Positions 28,359-36,950 are shown, numbered from the stretch's first letter. The stretch: DNA of 42,042 bases from Nitrosomonas sp. (GCA_020852475.1 JADZAR010000078.1:1-42042); one strand, 5' to 3'. A program made the numbers and translations. The notes: generated by a model not told the origin, from the letters alone.

Positions 28359-29225
28359 ATGATCAGCAGCATGACCGGTTATGCCACACACACACTGGCG
28401 ACGCCTTATGGCACGCTGAATCTGGAATTGCGCGCCGTCAACAATCGCTACCTTGATATACAGTTACGTTTGCCGGATGATTTCCGCTCCCTGGAACCCA
28501 ATATGCGGGAAACCATTGCCAAAAAACTCAATCGCGGGAAAGTAGAATGCCGGCTAAACTTCATACCGTTGGACAGCTTTGACGAATCCTTGCAGTTAAA
28601 TCAGGCCTTGCTGCATAAACTGCTGGAACTTGACCGCACTGTCCGCGCTTCGCTTCCCGAAGCGCAAAGCCTATCTGTCGCCAGCATACTTAACTGGCCG
28701 GGCATTATCGGCAGCAATACACTGCCGGCGGATGCGCTGCGTGAATGCGCCATGACGTTATTGCTGACGACACTGGAAACCTTTCAGGCGACCCGCAATC
28801 GCGAAGGTGAAAAATTAAAAAGCGTACTGTTGGAACGCCTCAATCAGATACGTCAGCAGCTTGAGCTGGCGGCGCCCCGTATTCCGGCGCTCATTACCGC
28901 TTTCGAAGAAAAACTGAAAACACGCATACAGGAAGCCATTGACAACCTTGATGAAGACCGCATTCGTCAGGAAATTATTTTTTTCGCTTCTAAAATCGAT
29001 ATTGATGAAGAATTATCCCGCCTGAAAACCCACCTGGATGAAGTGGAACATATTCTCAATCAAGGCGGCGCAGTCGGCAAACGGCTTGATTTTCTGATGC
29101 AGGAACTCAACCGCGAAGCCAACACCATCGGCTCCAAATCAGTCGACATCGAAATCTCCAGAACTTCGATGACACTGAAAGTGTTGATCGAACAAATGCG
29201 AGAGCAGGTGCAGAATATAGAGTAA
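28359..29225 (+). CDS. yicC: YicC-family endoribonuclease
   Basis: A 288-residue protein. The start MISSMTGYA and the motif LELRAVNNRYLDIQLRLPD are diagnostic for the YicC/YloC family, as is the C-terminal segment FLMQELNREANTIGSKS. Members have been described as endoribonucleases. The gene often precedes gmk in other genomes; here a REP-like palindrome and the convergent accessory island follow, so the native neighbour has been displaced or was never adjacent. Confidence 0.95.
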   Translation: MISSMTGYATHTLATPYGTLNLELRAVNNRYLDIQLRLPDDFRSLEPNMRETIAKKLNRGKVECRLNFIPLDSFDESLQLNQALLHKLLELDRTVRASLPEAQSLSVASILNWPGIIGSNTLPADALRECAMTLLLTTLETFQATRNREGEKLKSVLLERLNQIRQQLELAAPRIPALITAFEEKLKTRIQEAIDNLDEDRIRQEIIFFASKIDIDEELSRLKTHLDEVEHILNQGGAVGKRLDFLMQELNREANTIGSKSVDIEISRTSMTLKVLIEQMREQVQNIE

Positions 29226-29242
29226 TAACGCCGCCGCAAGAT

Positions 29243-29322
29243 GTAGGGTGCCAATAAGCGAAGCGCATTGCACCATAAAAACACACCCATTGGTGCAATG
29301 CCCGTTGGTTATTGCACCCTAC
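29243..29322. repeat. REP-like palindromic element, copy R1
   Basis: An 80-bp imperfect palindrome. The left arm starts GTAGGGTGCCAATAAGCG and runs through CATTGCACCA. The right arm runs TGGTGCAATG through TTATTGCACCCTAC, with about a 15-nt loop. It lies between convergent yicC and FGE gene A, with its right arm 3 bases from the A stop codon, so it could also act as a bidirectional hairpin. Confidence 0.9.
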
Positions 29323-29325
29323 ACC

Positions 29326-30120
29326 TCAGTGACCTCGGGCAAGACGAAAGCCAATATAGCCGCCGCGAAAGGACGGATCGTCGTGAAAGCGGGCAGCAGA
29401 ACGGCAGTACCTGCCGAGGCCGATCCACGAGCCGCCGCGCAGCACGCGCCTGCCTCCATTATCCGGGCCTTGTGGATCAGTTACTGGCCCTGACGGATAA
29501 TCCAGACACCATTCCCACACATTACCGTGCATCTGATACAGCCCCCAGTCATTACAGGGCAATGCCTTCACGTCGACCGTTTGTTTCCGGTATTCACTTT
29601 GACGGCCATTGTTGTAAGGATAATTGCCATCAAAATTGACCAATGACGAATCAATTTGTTCACCCCAGCTAAATGGCGTTGTCGTCCCGGCACGACAGGC
29701 ATATTCCCACTGCGCTTCCGTCGGCAGACACAACTTCAATTCCGCATTCAACACGTTCATTTTGGCAATAAACGCTTGTGCACCCTCCCAACTAACAGTT
29801 TCAACCGGCCGCTCATCACCTTCAAATTCACTTGGATTTTCGTCCATGATCAGCTGCCACAGCCCCTGCGTTACCGACGTATCGGCAATCCAGAAACCTT
29901 TACTCAACGTGACTTCATGCTGCAATTCATCCTCGGAACGTTGCGGTTCATCCTGCGGCGAGCCCATCAAAAACGTCCCCGGTTCGCACCAGCGGAATGC
30001 CTGCCGTACGCCTTTGTAGGTAAACGCCATCCACAGCCCGAATTCGTCCTCGCCCCAGTCAGATGCCCAGGCTTCGGGAAATTCTTCGGGAAATACGGCA
30101 TGTTTGCGAATGTTAATCAT
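29326..30120 (-). CDS. FGE-fold (SUMF1/C-type-lectin-like) protein A
   Basis: A 264-residue protein with one FGE-sulfatase domain over nearly its whole length. Landmarks are the GTFLMGSPQDE motif, ELQHEVTLSKGFWIADTSVT, LKLCLPTEAQWEYACRAGTT, WGLYQMHGNVWEWC, RVLRGGSW and GFRLARGH. The family includes true formylglycine-generating enzymes and many non-catalytic C-type-lectin-fold binders. The first catalytic Cys of real FGEs (GGS-x-x-C) falls at a variable Gly here, so enzyme activity is doubtful. Compared with paralogue C it lacks about four residues in the WCQDWYGDYPSG loop. Its C-terminal 24 codons form a variable region. It has no signal peptide. Confidence 0.9.
   Translation of the reverse strand: MINIRKHAVFPEEFPEAWASDWGEDEFGLWMAFTYKGVRQAFRWCEPGTFLMGSPQDEPQRSEDELQHEVTLSKGFWIADTSVTQGLWQLIMDENPSEFEGDERPVETVSWEGAQAFIAKMNVLNAELKLCLPTEAQWEYACRAGTTTPFSWGEQIDSSLVNFDGNYPYNNGRQSEYRKQTVDVKALPCNDWGLYQMHGNVWEWCLDYPSGPVTDPQGPDNGGRRVLRGGSWIGLGRYCRSAARFHDDPSFRGGYIGFRLARGH
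29353..29424 (-). other. Hypervariable C-terminal segment (DGR-like variable region) of gene A
   Basis: Twenty-four codons between TGG and the GGC-TTT-CGT block. Eleven framework codons are nucleotide-identical to those in genes B and C. Thirteen codons differ, all ending in C or T. Residues read I-G-L at the first three variable positions and end with Y-I. This interpretation comes from comparing the three copies by eye. Confidence 0.6.
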
Positions 30121-30135
30121 GGCTCATTATAAGAT

Positions 30136-30176
30136 CGATAAGTCAAACGCATTGCACCATACAATCACCTGTTGGA
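30136..30176. repeat. Degenerate REP fragment
   Basis: The stretch from GATAAGTCAAACGCATTGC to about GTTGGAGCAAT resembles the inner left arm and loop of the 80-bp REP-like elements (AATAAGCGCAGCGCATTGC in the good copies) but lacks the outer GTAGGGTG and CACCCTAC ends. It lies upstream of gene A. Confidence 0.5.
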
Positions 30177-30225
30177 GCAATACATTCAACCTTTTTCTCA
30201 AAACTGCGACGAATCCACACAACTG

Positions 30226-30300
30226 GTAGGGTGTCAATAAGCGCAGCGCATTGCACCATAAAACCACACCCATTGACGCAATGCCGTTAAAAATATTGCG
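30226..30300. repeat. REP-like palindromic element, copy R2 (decayed right arm)
   Basis: The left arm is well preserved (GTAGGGTGTCAATAAGCGC through CATTGCACCAT). The right arm is degraded after GCAATGCCGTT and lacks the closing CACCCTAC. It lies 8 bases beyond the stop of the RAYT gene. Confidence 0.8.
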
Positions 30301-30308
30301 TTTAATTT

Positions 30309-30839
30309 TCATTCTTTGTAATCCACCGCATCCTCATCACCCCCCGCCCAATCCGAGGGATACATGCCTTCCGCCACCCGTTTGTGAAATGTTGAATGCG
30401 GCCAGTCGGCGACACGCTTGACCAGACTATGTTTCACCGGATTGATATGCACATAATCCATATGCGCATTAAAATCGCGTTCATCGCGGATTAGATGTTC
30501 CCAAAATCGCCGTTGCCAGATACCCCGTTCACCACGGCGAGTGCGGGAAGGTCTGCGCGCCTCATTTTGCGGTAGCCCTTTGGAGAATCCGATTTTAATC
30601 AGTCGCCAGCGTGTTGCAAAATCCGCATCCTGCTGCGGCAGTTCAATCACGCAATGCAGATGATCCGGCAACACCACCCAGCCGTGAATGACAAACGGAT
30701 GCGCTTTCCGTACCACCGAAACCGATTTCCTCAACAGATCGATATGCCGCGTGAGCAAATCATTGCCGTTCCGTTGCAGCAGATTCACCGTAAAGAAATA
30801 TGTCCCGCCCGGATGCCACAGGCGGCGGTAATTCGGCAT
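30309..30839 (-). CDS. REP-associated tyrosine transposase (RAYT, Y1 family)
   Basis: A 176-residue single-strand transposase of the TnpA_REP group. It has the HxH metal motif (LPDHLHC, His60 and His62), the RFWEHLIRDERDFNAHMDY segment with the likely catalytic Tyr129, and the usual VHINPVKHSLV after it. The full-length domain looks intact. RAYTs are associated with excision and spread of REP palindromes, and two of these (R2 and R3) flank the gene in the same orientation. It sits between the 982-aa gene B and FGE gene A, interrupting the run. Activity cannot be judged from sequence. Confidence 0.92.
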   Translation of the reverse strand: MPNYRRLWHPGGTYFFTVNLLQRNGNDLLTRHIDLLRKSVSVVRKAHPFVIHGWVVLPDHLHCVIELPQQDADFATRWRLIKIGFSKGLPQNEARRPSRTRRGERGIWQRRFWEHLIRDERDFNAHMDYVHINPVKHSLVKRVADWPHSTFHKRVAEGMYPSDWAGGDEDAVDYKE

Positions 30840-30873
30840 AAAATCATGCTCCCGAATGGATTAATGTTGGCCT

Positions 30874-30973
30874 GTAGGGTGCCAATAAGCGCAGCGCATT
30901 GCACCGTGCACCATGTACCATGCACCATGTACCAACGTTAACGGTGCAATGCCCGTTGGTTATTGCACCCTAC
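30874..30973. repeat. REP-like palindromic element, copy R3 (expanded loop)
   Basis: A full REP-like palindrome of 100 bp. The outer arms GTAGGGTGCCAATAAGCGC and GGTTATTGCACCCTAC are intact. The loop is longer than in R1 and R4 because of a tandem duplication. Its right arm supplies the stop codon of gene B. Confidence 0.9.
30907..30934. repeat. Perfect 14-bp tandem duplication inside R3
   Basis: TGCACCATGTACCA occurs twice head to tail (30907-30920 and 30921-30934). It accounts for the longer loop of this copy and is absent from R1, R2 and R4. Confidence 0.9.
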
Positions 30974-33908
30974 CCAAAACCCTGAACGGATTGAGCTCAT
31001 GACCTCGGGCAAGACGAAAGCCGTGGCGGCCGCCGCGGCCGGACGGATCATTGCGGTGGCGAAAAGCAGAACGGCAGTACCTGCCGCTGATGCGCCACGA
31101 GCCGCCGCGCAACACGCGCCCGCCACCGGTATCCGGGCCTTGCGGATCAGTCACTGGCTCTGATGGATACTCGCCATACCAGTCCTGACACCATTCCCAT
31201 ACATTGCCATGCATTTCATATAACCCCCAGGCATTCGGCGGATAGCTTTTGACCGCTGCGATTTGTTGCAAGGCGCCTTTGCCCCAGCTACCGTAATCAT
31301 CCCAAGTGCCGAGATAATTGACCTGATCAAGCGCAATGTCAGAGCCAAAATGAAACGCCGTTTCGGTTCCTGCACGGCAAGCATTTTCCCATTCGGCTTC
31401 GGTGGGCAAGCGTAATTTTAATTCAGGATGTTTTTCTTCAATTTGATCGAAAAAATGTTTAATCTCATTCCAACTGATATTTTTAATAGGCTGTTTTTTT
31501 TCTTCAAAGAAAATATTTGGATTCAGATGCTTCACTGCTTCCCATAATTCCTTGGTACAAGCGGTATCCGCTAGCCAGTAGCCTTGCGTCAAATTAACCT
31601 GATGCTGTGTTTCATTGTTAAAACGCCCGACTTCATCTTCCGGCGACCCCATCATGAAACTGTTGGGTTCAATCCAACGGAAGCGCTGGATAACCCCGAC
31701 AATTTCAGCGTCAGCGTAAAGACCGTAATGGTCACGGCCGGCATCAGTTGCCCAATCTGGTTTCAATGTATCCGCTGAAACAGGCAGATAAAACCAGAAA
31801 CCGGGCAGCATCCCTTGTAAAACATCCCACTCGGGTGGATGCCAGTACCAGCGGTAAACTTCGTTCTGTTGATTCAACGATTCAGCGTACAGCCCTTCGC
31901 TACCGCTGCCGATAAATTGCATCCAATCCTGCTTCTGCTGTTGCACTGCCATGACGTCAATGGTGAACCGTTCACGACCGATTTGGAAGGAATGTTGCCC
32001 ACCCGCTGAAAACCGAAATGTCTTTCTTTCAGCTTGCTCTAAATCGAGACTGACAATGCGCTGATGTCCCTGACCATCATCATGAATATGAAAAATCCGT
32101 GTATCTTCCAGCCATAATTTCAGCACCAGTGCACCGGATTGTGAGTGGCTTTCCCAATCATCCGGTGTTGTCAGCGAGACGGTATGCCCTGAAGTCATTA
32201 CCAATTTTTCACCTTTCTGCTGCAACACGTAGGGTTGTCGAATCTGAGTCTGATTGATATACCGTAACACCGTTTCAATCTCGGATTGCGTCATATTCTC
32301 AGGCCATTCCGTTTCGGCCTCGCCTTTCAGCCGGGCATCCCGCATTTTGGCAAACGCCAGAAATGGCAGCCAATAGTCGTGTCTGTGCCGCCAGGTCGGT
32401 GCTTCATGCCGCGCCAGATGGCGCTTTACCCAGCCGTGCAGCAGACTGTTATCTGGATTGTCACGGTAAGTGGCGACCATCTCCTGCATGAATGTTTCCG
32501 TTGCGGCATCCACGTCATCCACGTCATCCGGCAACGTTAATCCAAGCAGCTTCAGGTTGTACATCGCTTCAAAATACAGCTCGTCAGGATATTGCGCGTG
32601 ATAGCGGCCAACCAGTTCTACCAGTTTTTGTTTTTGTTCAAACGACAAATCTGCAATCAGGCATTGTGCATCTGTCAGATAACCTGATTTGCTGTCAGCC
32701 AGCCAACCCCATTCGTCTCCTTCATGAACCACAACCTGATGCCGCCAGATTTCAGTTTCATGCCCGATATCATAACCGTCCGGCACCAAATAACGGATCG
32801 CACGCAGCAAACCACTATCAACACGAACACCGGCAAAACAGTATGACAGCAGTTGATCGATACTCTCTGCATGATTGCGTCTGTCTTTTTCAGGCCGGTA
32901 GTCGCCTTTAACCAGCTTGAAGCGGCTAGCCCGGTCCCACACCACACAATCAAAATATCTCAGCAGGCGGTAGTCAATATTCCGCTCGGCAACCGGCATC
33001 AACACGGTTGCTCGCCAGCCCTGCGCCTTGAGCATTTGTCCAAACGCCAGCCAGGCATACAGTGATTGGCGCGATTGCGATTGCATGGCCAGATCGCTGA
33101 GGATAAGAATCGGCGTACCCGGTTCGGGTAATCGCCACGGCTCGATGATTTCTCGTTGCTGATCATACCGCGCGATAGCACCACCCGGTTCGTCGTAGAT
33201 ATACTGCACATCCAGCCCCTCATTGCCGCGCAGTTGCAGCAGCCGGTCGCGCAGATGCATAAAATCGCGCCGGTACGGAAAATTATCGTCATTGATGTCG
33301 ATCAGTATCCGCGCTTTGGGCGACCAGCCATGCCGTTGCTTGCGCGGAATACGGCGGATCATTTCCCCCTTGGCGACTTGTTTAACCAGCCGCGCCGTAT
33401 CCGGCCCGCGCCCATCGACATGATCCCCCAGCACTTTCTGCAGAAAAGGCAGTACGCGCGGCCAGTCAGCGAGTTCGGTATACAAAGGTTTGACTTGATG
33501 GCATAGCGGTATGCGTGTCGCCGTTTCGGTCAATAGCGTGGGTGATGCCTGGGTAAGCCAGTCCGGAAGACTCAGTTCATCGGTTCCAGTATGGTTTTGC
33601 GTTTGATCGATCGCACGGGATGTAATGCGGTAATAGGAAGAGGAGGTTGCAGTAACGGGTGGCGGATCAATGATAAGATCGCTGGCATTATCTTCGTCTG
33701 TTTTACCTGGATCTGGTTGTATACCAGTATTAGGTTGATCATTATTCCGGCTGGGTTCCGGGTATCTTTCAAACCCGAGTATGTCCGCGATCTGTTCATG
33801 CTGACCGGAATCGAGTGCTGAGAATCCCCATAACAATTCTGCGCGGCTTATGCTGCTTTTTCCGCATACAAACGACTGGTCGATTGGGTCGGTTATTTCA
33901 CTTGTCAT
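30960..33908 (-). CDS. Large vWA-like plus FGE-fold protein B of the conflict-type operon
   Basis: A 982-residue multidomain protein. Residues 1-190 are mixed and contain a low-complexity linker (about 50-95). Residues about 198-325 look like a degenerate von Willebrand A domain: ARILIDINDDNF at the first strand, where a MIDAS DxSxS would be, and TPILILSDLA later, where the MIDAS Asp is expected. Residues about 330-720 are not recognised. Residues about 725-970 are an FGE-fold domain (SFMMGSPEDE, LRLPTEAEWENACRAG, GLYEMHGNVWEWCQDWYG, GFRLARGH) whose end is a variable region. The final 12 residues read into the REP element R3. It overlaps the MoxR gene by 11 bases. The vWA call is tentative. 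Confidence 0.8.
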   Translation of the reverse strand: MTSEITDPIDQSFVCGKSSISRAELLWGFSALDSGQHEQIADILGFERYPEPSRNNDQPNTGIQPDPGKTDEDNASDLIIDPPPVTATSSSYYRITSRAIDQTQNHTGTDELSLPDWLTQASPTLLTETATRIPLCHQVKPLYTELADWPRVLPFLQKVLGDHVDGRGPDTARLVKQVAKGEMIRRIPRKQRHGWSPKARILIDINDDNFPYRRDFMHLRDRLLQLRGNEGLDVQYIYDEPGGAIARYDQQREIIEPWRLPEPGTPILILSDLAMQSQSRQSLYAWLAFGQMLKAQGWRATVLMPVAERNIDYRLLRYFDCVVWDRASRFKLVKGDYRPEKDRRNHAESIDQLLSYCFAGVRVDSGLLRAIRYLVPDGYDIGHETEIWRHQVVVHEGDEWGWLADSKSGYLTDAQCLIADLSFEQKQKLVELVGRYHAQYPDELYFEAMYNLKLLGLTLPDDVDDVDAATETFMQEMVATYRDNPDNSLLHGWVKRHLARHEAPTWRHRHDYWLPFLAFAKMRDARLKGEAETEWPENMTQSEIETVLRYINQTQIRQPYVLQQKGEKLVMTSGHTVSLTTPDDWESHSQSGALVLKLWLEDTRIFHIHDDGQGHQRIVSLDLEQAERKTFRFSAGGQHSFQIGRERFTIDVMAVQQQKQDWMQFIGSGSEGLYAESLNQQNEVYRWYWHPPEWDVLQGMLPGFWFYLPVSADTLKPDWATDAGRDHYGLYADAEIVGVIQRFRWIEPNSFMMGSPEDEVGRFNNETQHQVNLTQGYWLADTACTKELWEAVKHLNPNIFFEEKKQPIKNISWNEIKHFFDQIEEKHPELKLRLPTEAEWENACRAGTETAFHFGSDIALDQVNYLGTWDDYGSWGKGALQQIAAVKSYPPNAWGLYEMHGNVWEWCQDWYGEYPSEPVTDPQGPDTGGGRVLRGGSWRISGRYCRSAFRHRNDPSGRGGRHGFRLARGHELNPFRVLGRVQ
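31023..31094 (-). other. Hypervariable C-terminal segment (DGR-like variable region) of gene B
   Basis: Twenty-four codons aligned without gaps to those of A and C. All 33 bases of the framework codons are identical to both, while the 13 variable codons are mostly different (R-I-S at the start, R-H at the end). The rest of the B domain is much more diverged from A and C, which makes this identity stand out. Confidence 0.6.
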
Positions 33909-34902
33909 GCATCACCGGATATTTGCGCAAAGCAAATTCGCTGATCTGTTCCAGCATGTCCGATTGTTCTTTTTCTGTTTTCGCCAATACCGACAAGGCA
34001 CGCAACATATCAAGATATTCCGCCTGACCCGGTGGCGTCACACCTTTTTCTTTGGCAATTTTGCGGTCTTTGATCAATTGTTCGGCCGCCTTCTTGCGTA
34101 CTTCAGGGAAACATTGATCGCCAAAATGCAGTTGCCCGCGCTCGATCAACAATTTCACCAAATCTGACTCATCTTTGGGCAGATCCAGATTCAACACCAG
34201 GCAACGGCGCACGAATGCGGCAGGCAGTTCGCGTTCCTCGTTGGTTGTGATGATCACCAGCGGCGGGATGTTGGCTTTGCCGCCAATTGTTGTTTTCAGC
34301 CACGGAATTTCAATGGCATTATTGCCGAGAATTTCGAGCAGACTATTAGGCAGCTCGGCATTGGCCTTGTCAATTTCGTCGATCAGGATCACGCTACCAT
34401 CGGCTTGCTGCCAATCGGCTGGCTTCTCCGGCAACGACAATTGATATTGACTGTCTCGATACACATCATAAGCAGTGTTCCAATCCAGCGCCCACCAAAG
34501 CACGCCGGGCGAGATAAAGCGCTTGGTATCGAGCAATGTTTTTTTATCATCGCCATCCTTAATTGTTTGCGCTTCCGCCAGACGGCCGACCGCATCGAAC
34601 TTCCACAACAAATCCTGCCCTTCGGTATGCGCATTGACCACTTCATAAACAAATAAACGCCTCAAAGCCACCGCCGCCGCATGCGCCAACTGGCTTTTGC
34701 CAGTACCCGGTTCTCCGCGCAGCAATGCGGGTCTACGCGCCGCCAAGGCTGTTTTCAGCACATTGATGCTTTTTTCGTCAAACTGGTGCACCGTGGACGG
34801 CCATGAACCATACTTCGGAAGCTTCAGTTCCGTTACCGCGCCAAGTTTGGCGATGTCTGTTTGCAGTCTATCCATCTGATTGCCTGTCACTTCTATTGTC
34901 AT
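33898..34902 (-). CDS. MoxR-type AAA+ ATPase
   Basis: A 334-residue AAA+ ATPase. Walker A is GEPGTGKS at 63-70, Walker B VILIDEIDKAN from 171, sensor 1 is at Asn221 in ITTNEERELPAAFVRRC, and a C-terminal lid region follows. The MoxR-like pattern fits its position between a trypsin-like gene and a vWA-like protein: MoxR ATPases typically remodel partners through vWA proteins. The start is uncertain: GTG 34911, ATG 34902 and ATG 34875 are in frame, and the last gives the smallest overlap with the protease gene. It overlaps gene B by 11 bases. Confidence 0.9.
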   Translation of the reverse strand: MTIEVTGNQMDRLQTDIAKLGAVTELKLPKYGSWPSTVHQFDEKSINVLKTALAARRPALLRGEPGTGKSQLAHAAAVALRRLFVYEVVNAHTEGQDLLWKFDAVGRLAEAQTIKDGDDKKTLLDTKRFISPGVLWWALDWNTAYDVYRDSQYQLSLPEKPADWQQADGSVILIDEIDKANAELPNSLLEILGNNAIEIPWLKTTIGGKANIPPLVIITTNEERELPAAFVRRCLVLNLDLPKDESDLVKLLIERGQLHFGDQCFPEVRKKAAEQLIKDRKIAKEKGVTPPGQAEYLDMLRALSVLAKTEKEQSDMLEQISEFALRKYPVMHDK

Positions 34903-36505
34903 ATCTTTCACACATGTCTAAAAATTTATAAAGCTCAACCATCAAATCCCGGTCAGAAACCATATACGCGGCTTCAACATTGGTGTTATCGAGAATAATA
35001 ATAGGCAACTCAGGAAATGCCCCCTTGAATTTCTGCCGGTTGCTCTTATCCAGCAGAGGCGACTCATTTTTATCCTGCGGGCTGATCGACACAACAAGAT
35101 AACAATTGATCTTTTCCGGGTCATCTGCACAAAGTTCTCTTCGGACATGATCACGTAAATCCCGTCTTGAATAGGATGATTCGTCATATTTTTTGTCAAA
35201 AAAGACACGCCAGATTTTTTTTCCTATTTCATCGATCCAGCTATCATTCTTGCCAATTCCAATCTCCAAATCAAAATGAGAAATAGCATATTGGCCCTGT
35301 ACAGTTGGTCTCTTTTCATGTTTACGAAAACGTGGTGTTGCTTGCATTCTTGCTGCGGACACTAACTCTGCGCTTCCCAAAGTTTCATGTGCAATAGACA
35401 GATTGATTGGTGCAGAGGAATATACAATGTCTCGCCGTAATTGAGTTACATTTTCTTTCTTTAGAACATACAAAGATAAAAGCGAAACTATTTTCTTCAT
35501 ATCCTTAATCAGATATTTCGCTTTTTTAAAATCTTCTTCTCGCTCGAGTTTTTCAAGAGATTTTCGTGTGCAAACTGTGAGGTTTCTAATCATCTTTGCC
35601 GCATTTCCGGGGCATTCGTTAAGCATTCGCTCACACAATGCAACTGAATCCGATAGTAAATCCATATTCCACTGCTGTTTTGTCAGGAAGAGATTAAGTG
35701 TATATTTGATTTGATCTGGTCCTAAACAAGAAATTATCTCGTCTTGGGCACTCACCAGAAATATCTCGGCATCATTGCCTATTTCAAAATCTAATTTTAC
35801 TTCCTTATATGCAAGCAACACTGCTTTGTGCTCTGGGCATGCATCCAGAATTTTATGCATCGGTATCATGTACACTTTCTTATATTTGAAATTTGGCGCA
35901 TTTTCTCCACGCTGACTTGCGAGCATGCCAATAATCGAATAATCATCTTTACTCCATACCGGAGAGCCACTTGCACCCCCAATCGATTCATCGATATTTA
36001 AATCCAATTCAATCAAACCATCCGAGCAACTCGTTATGCTGCTACCTTCTAATAAACTGCCTTTTTCAATAAAAAACCCTTTTGCTGATACTGCTTGATT
36101 AACATAGTTTCCAGATTGATCATATTTCCATTCTGATGCCCACTCATCATCTTCAACAACGCCACCACCATCAGTCAGCATCAGCTTTAGAATTGAAATA
36201 TCGTGAATGTCACCCCAATCAGGTGACGTCAGCTTTGGTTTACTGGCCACCATTTCGGCTTGAAACAAGGCATTTACTTTTTCTGGATAAAAGGGAAAAT
36301 CGATCACTATTCCTGAAATCTCGCCAGTTTCCAGCGTATCAGTTGATTTTCTACCGATACAGTCAGCGACCACATGGTTACAGGTGATCAACCAGGGGTA
36401 AACAGAAATAAAACCAGTGCCAACGGTCTTTCCACGCTGTAATTTGCCGCTAGTAACAGTAGCCTTACTGATTCTTGCAACCCATTTATTCAGCAACTCA
36501 CTCAT
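34868..36505 (-). CDS. Trypsin-like serine protease with C-terminal extension
   Basis: A 545-residue protein. The N-terminal about 225 residues form a chymotrypsin-fold protease with a complete triad: His44 in TCNHVVAD, Asp102 in GDIHDISILKL, and Ser179 in GGASGSPVW. There is no signal peptide, so it acts in the cytoplasm. The rest (about 230-545) has a helical middle with charged residues (LEKLEREEDFKKAKYL) and an alpha/beta-looking end (CYLVVSISPQ, LPIIILDNTN) that I cannot assign. The upstream Trypco1 gene ends two bases before its ATG. Codon use is visibly more A/T-rich than in flanking housekeeping genes, consistent with transfer. Confidence 0.88.
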   Translation of the reverse strand: MSELLNKWVARISKATVTSGKLQRGKTVGTGFISVYPWLITCNHVVADCIGRKSTDTLETGEISGIVIDFPFYPEKVNALFQAEMVASKPKLTSPDWGDIHDISILKLMLTDGGGVVEDDEWASEWKYDQSGNYVNQAVSAKGFFIEKGSLLEGSSITSCSDGLIELDLNIDESIGGASGSPVWSKDDYSIIGMLASQRGENAPNFKYKKVYMIPMHKILDACPEHKAVLLAYKEVKLDFEIGNDAEIFLVSAQDEIISCLGPDQIKYTLNLFLTKQQWNMDLLSDSVALCERMLNECPGNAAKMIRNLTVCTRKSLEKLEREEDFKKAKYLIKDMKKIVSLLSLYVLKKENVTQLRRDIVYSSAPINLSIAHETLGSAELVSAARMQATPRFRKHEKRPTVQGQYAISHFDLEIGIGKNDSWIDEIGKKIWRVFFDKKYDESSYSRRDLRDHVRRELCADDPEKINCYLVVSISPQDKNESPLLDKSNRQKFKGAFPELPIIILDNTNVEAAYMVSDRDLMVELYKFLDMCERYDNRSDRQSDG

Positions 36506-36507
36506 GG

Positions 36508-36825
36508 TCAGGATTTTTTATGCCATTTGAGTGTTACTTTCATGGTCGCTTCGGTATCTGCCGATGCTAAAATCACCCCGGTTCTTGCGCCAAACTTGAT
36601 ACCCATTTCAAGCGAAATTTCCGAGGGATTGTTTAAATCATTCAAGGTTTCCATCACCGCATTCGCAATTGGTTTTAACCCTTTTAAAGCTGTTTCAAAT
36701 TTACCGCCTTCTATTAAACCATCGTCGTCATGACTTATCTCGTCATCAATTTCAGATGAAATAGTTTCTGCTTCCACATAAACTGATTCACCATTTATTT
36801 CATATTTTATGTATTGTTTACCCAC
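36508..36825 (-). CDS. Trypsin-co-occurring domain 1 (Trypco1) protein
   Basis: A 105-residue small protein matching the Trypco1 family pattern: an N-terminal strand MGKQYIKYEINGESVYVEAE, an acidic linker, a helix ETALKGLKPIANAVMETLND, then SEISLEMGIKFGARTGVILA and a final strand TMKVTLKWHK. The family is defined by sitting next to trypsin-like proteases in predicted biological-conflict operons, exactly the situation here. It starts at GTG with AGGGA as ribosome site and is followed two bases later by the protease gene. It is probably a partner or regulator of the protease; function is inferred from context. Confidence 0.85.
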   Translation of the reverse strand: MGKQYIKYEINGESVYVEAETISSEIDDEISHDDDGLIEGGKFETALKGLKPIANAVMETLNDLNNPSEISLEMGIKFGARTGVILASADTEATMKVTLKWHKKS

Positions 36826-36950
36826 GATGTAATCCCTAAACCAAATGAATATTCATCAGATTACTCCAAATAATAACTGAATGTATCTTATGCACAATAA
36901 TTGTTAACCAGCACTCCGCTGCCACCTCCCTGCGCTCCGCCGCGCGACAG

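Noticed and set aside
30874-30973. CRISPR-like repetition
   Set aside because: The repeated arms are palindromic REP-type elements separated by genes, with no regular spacers and no cas genes.
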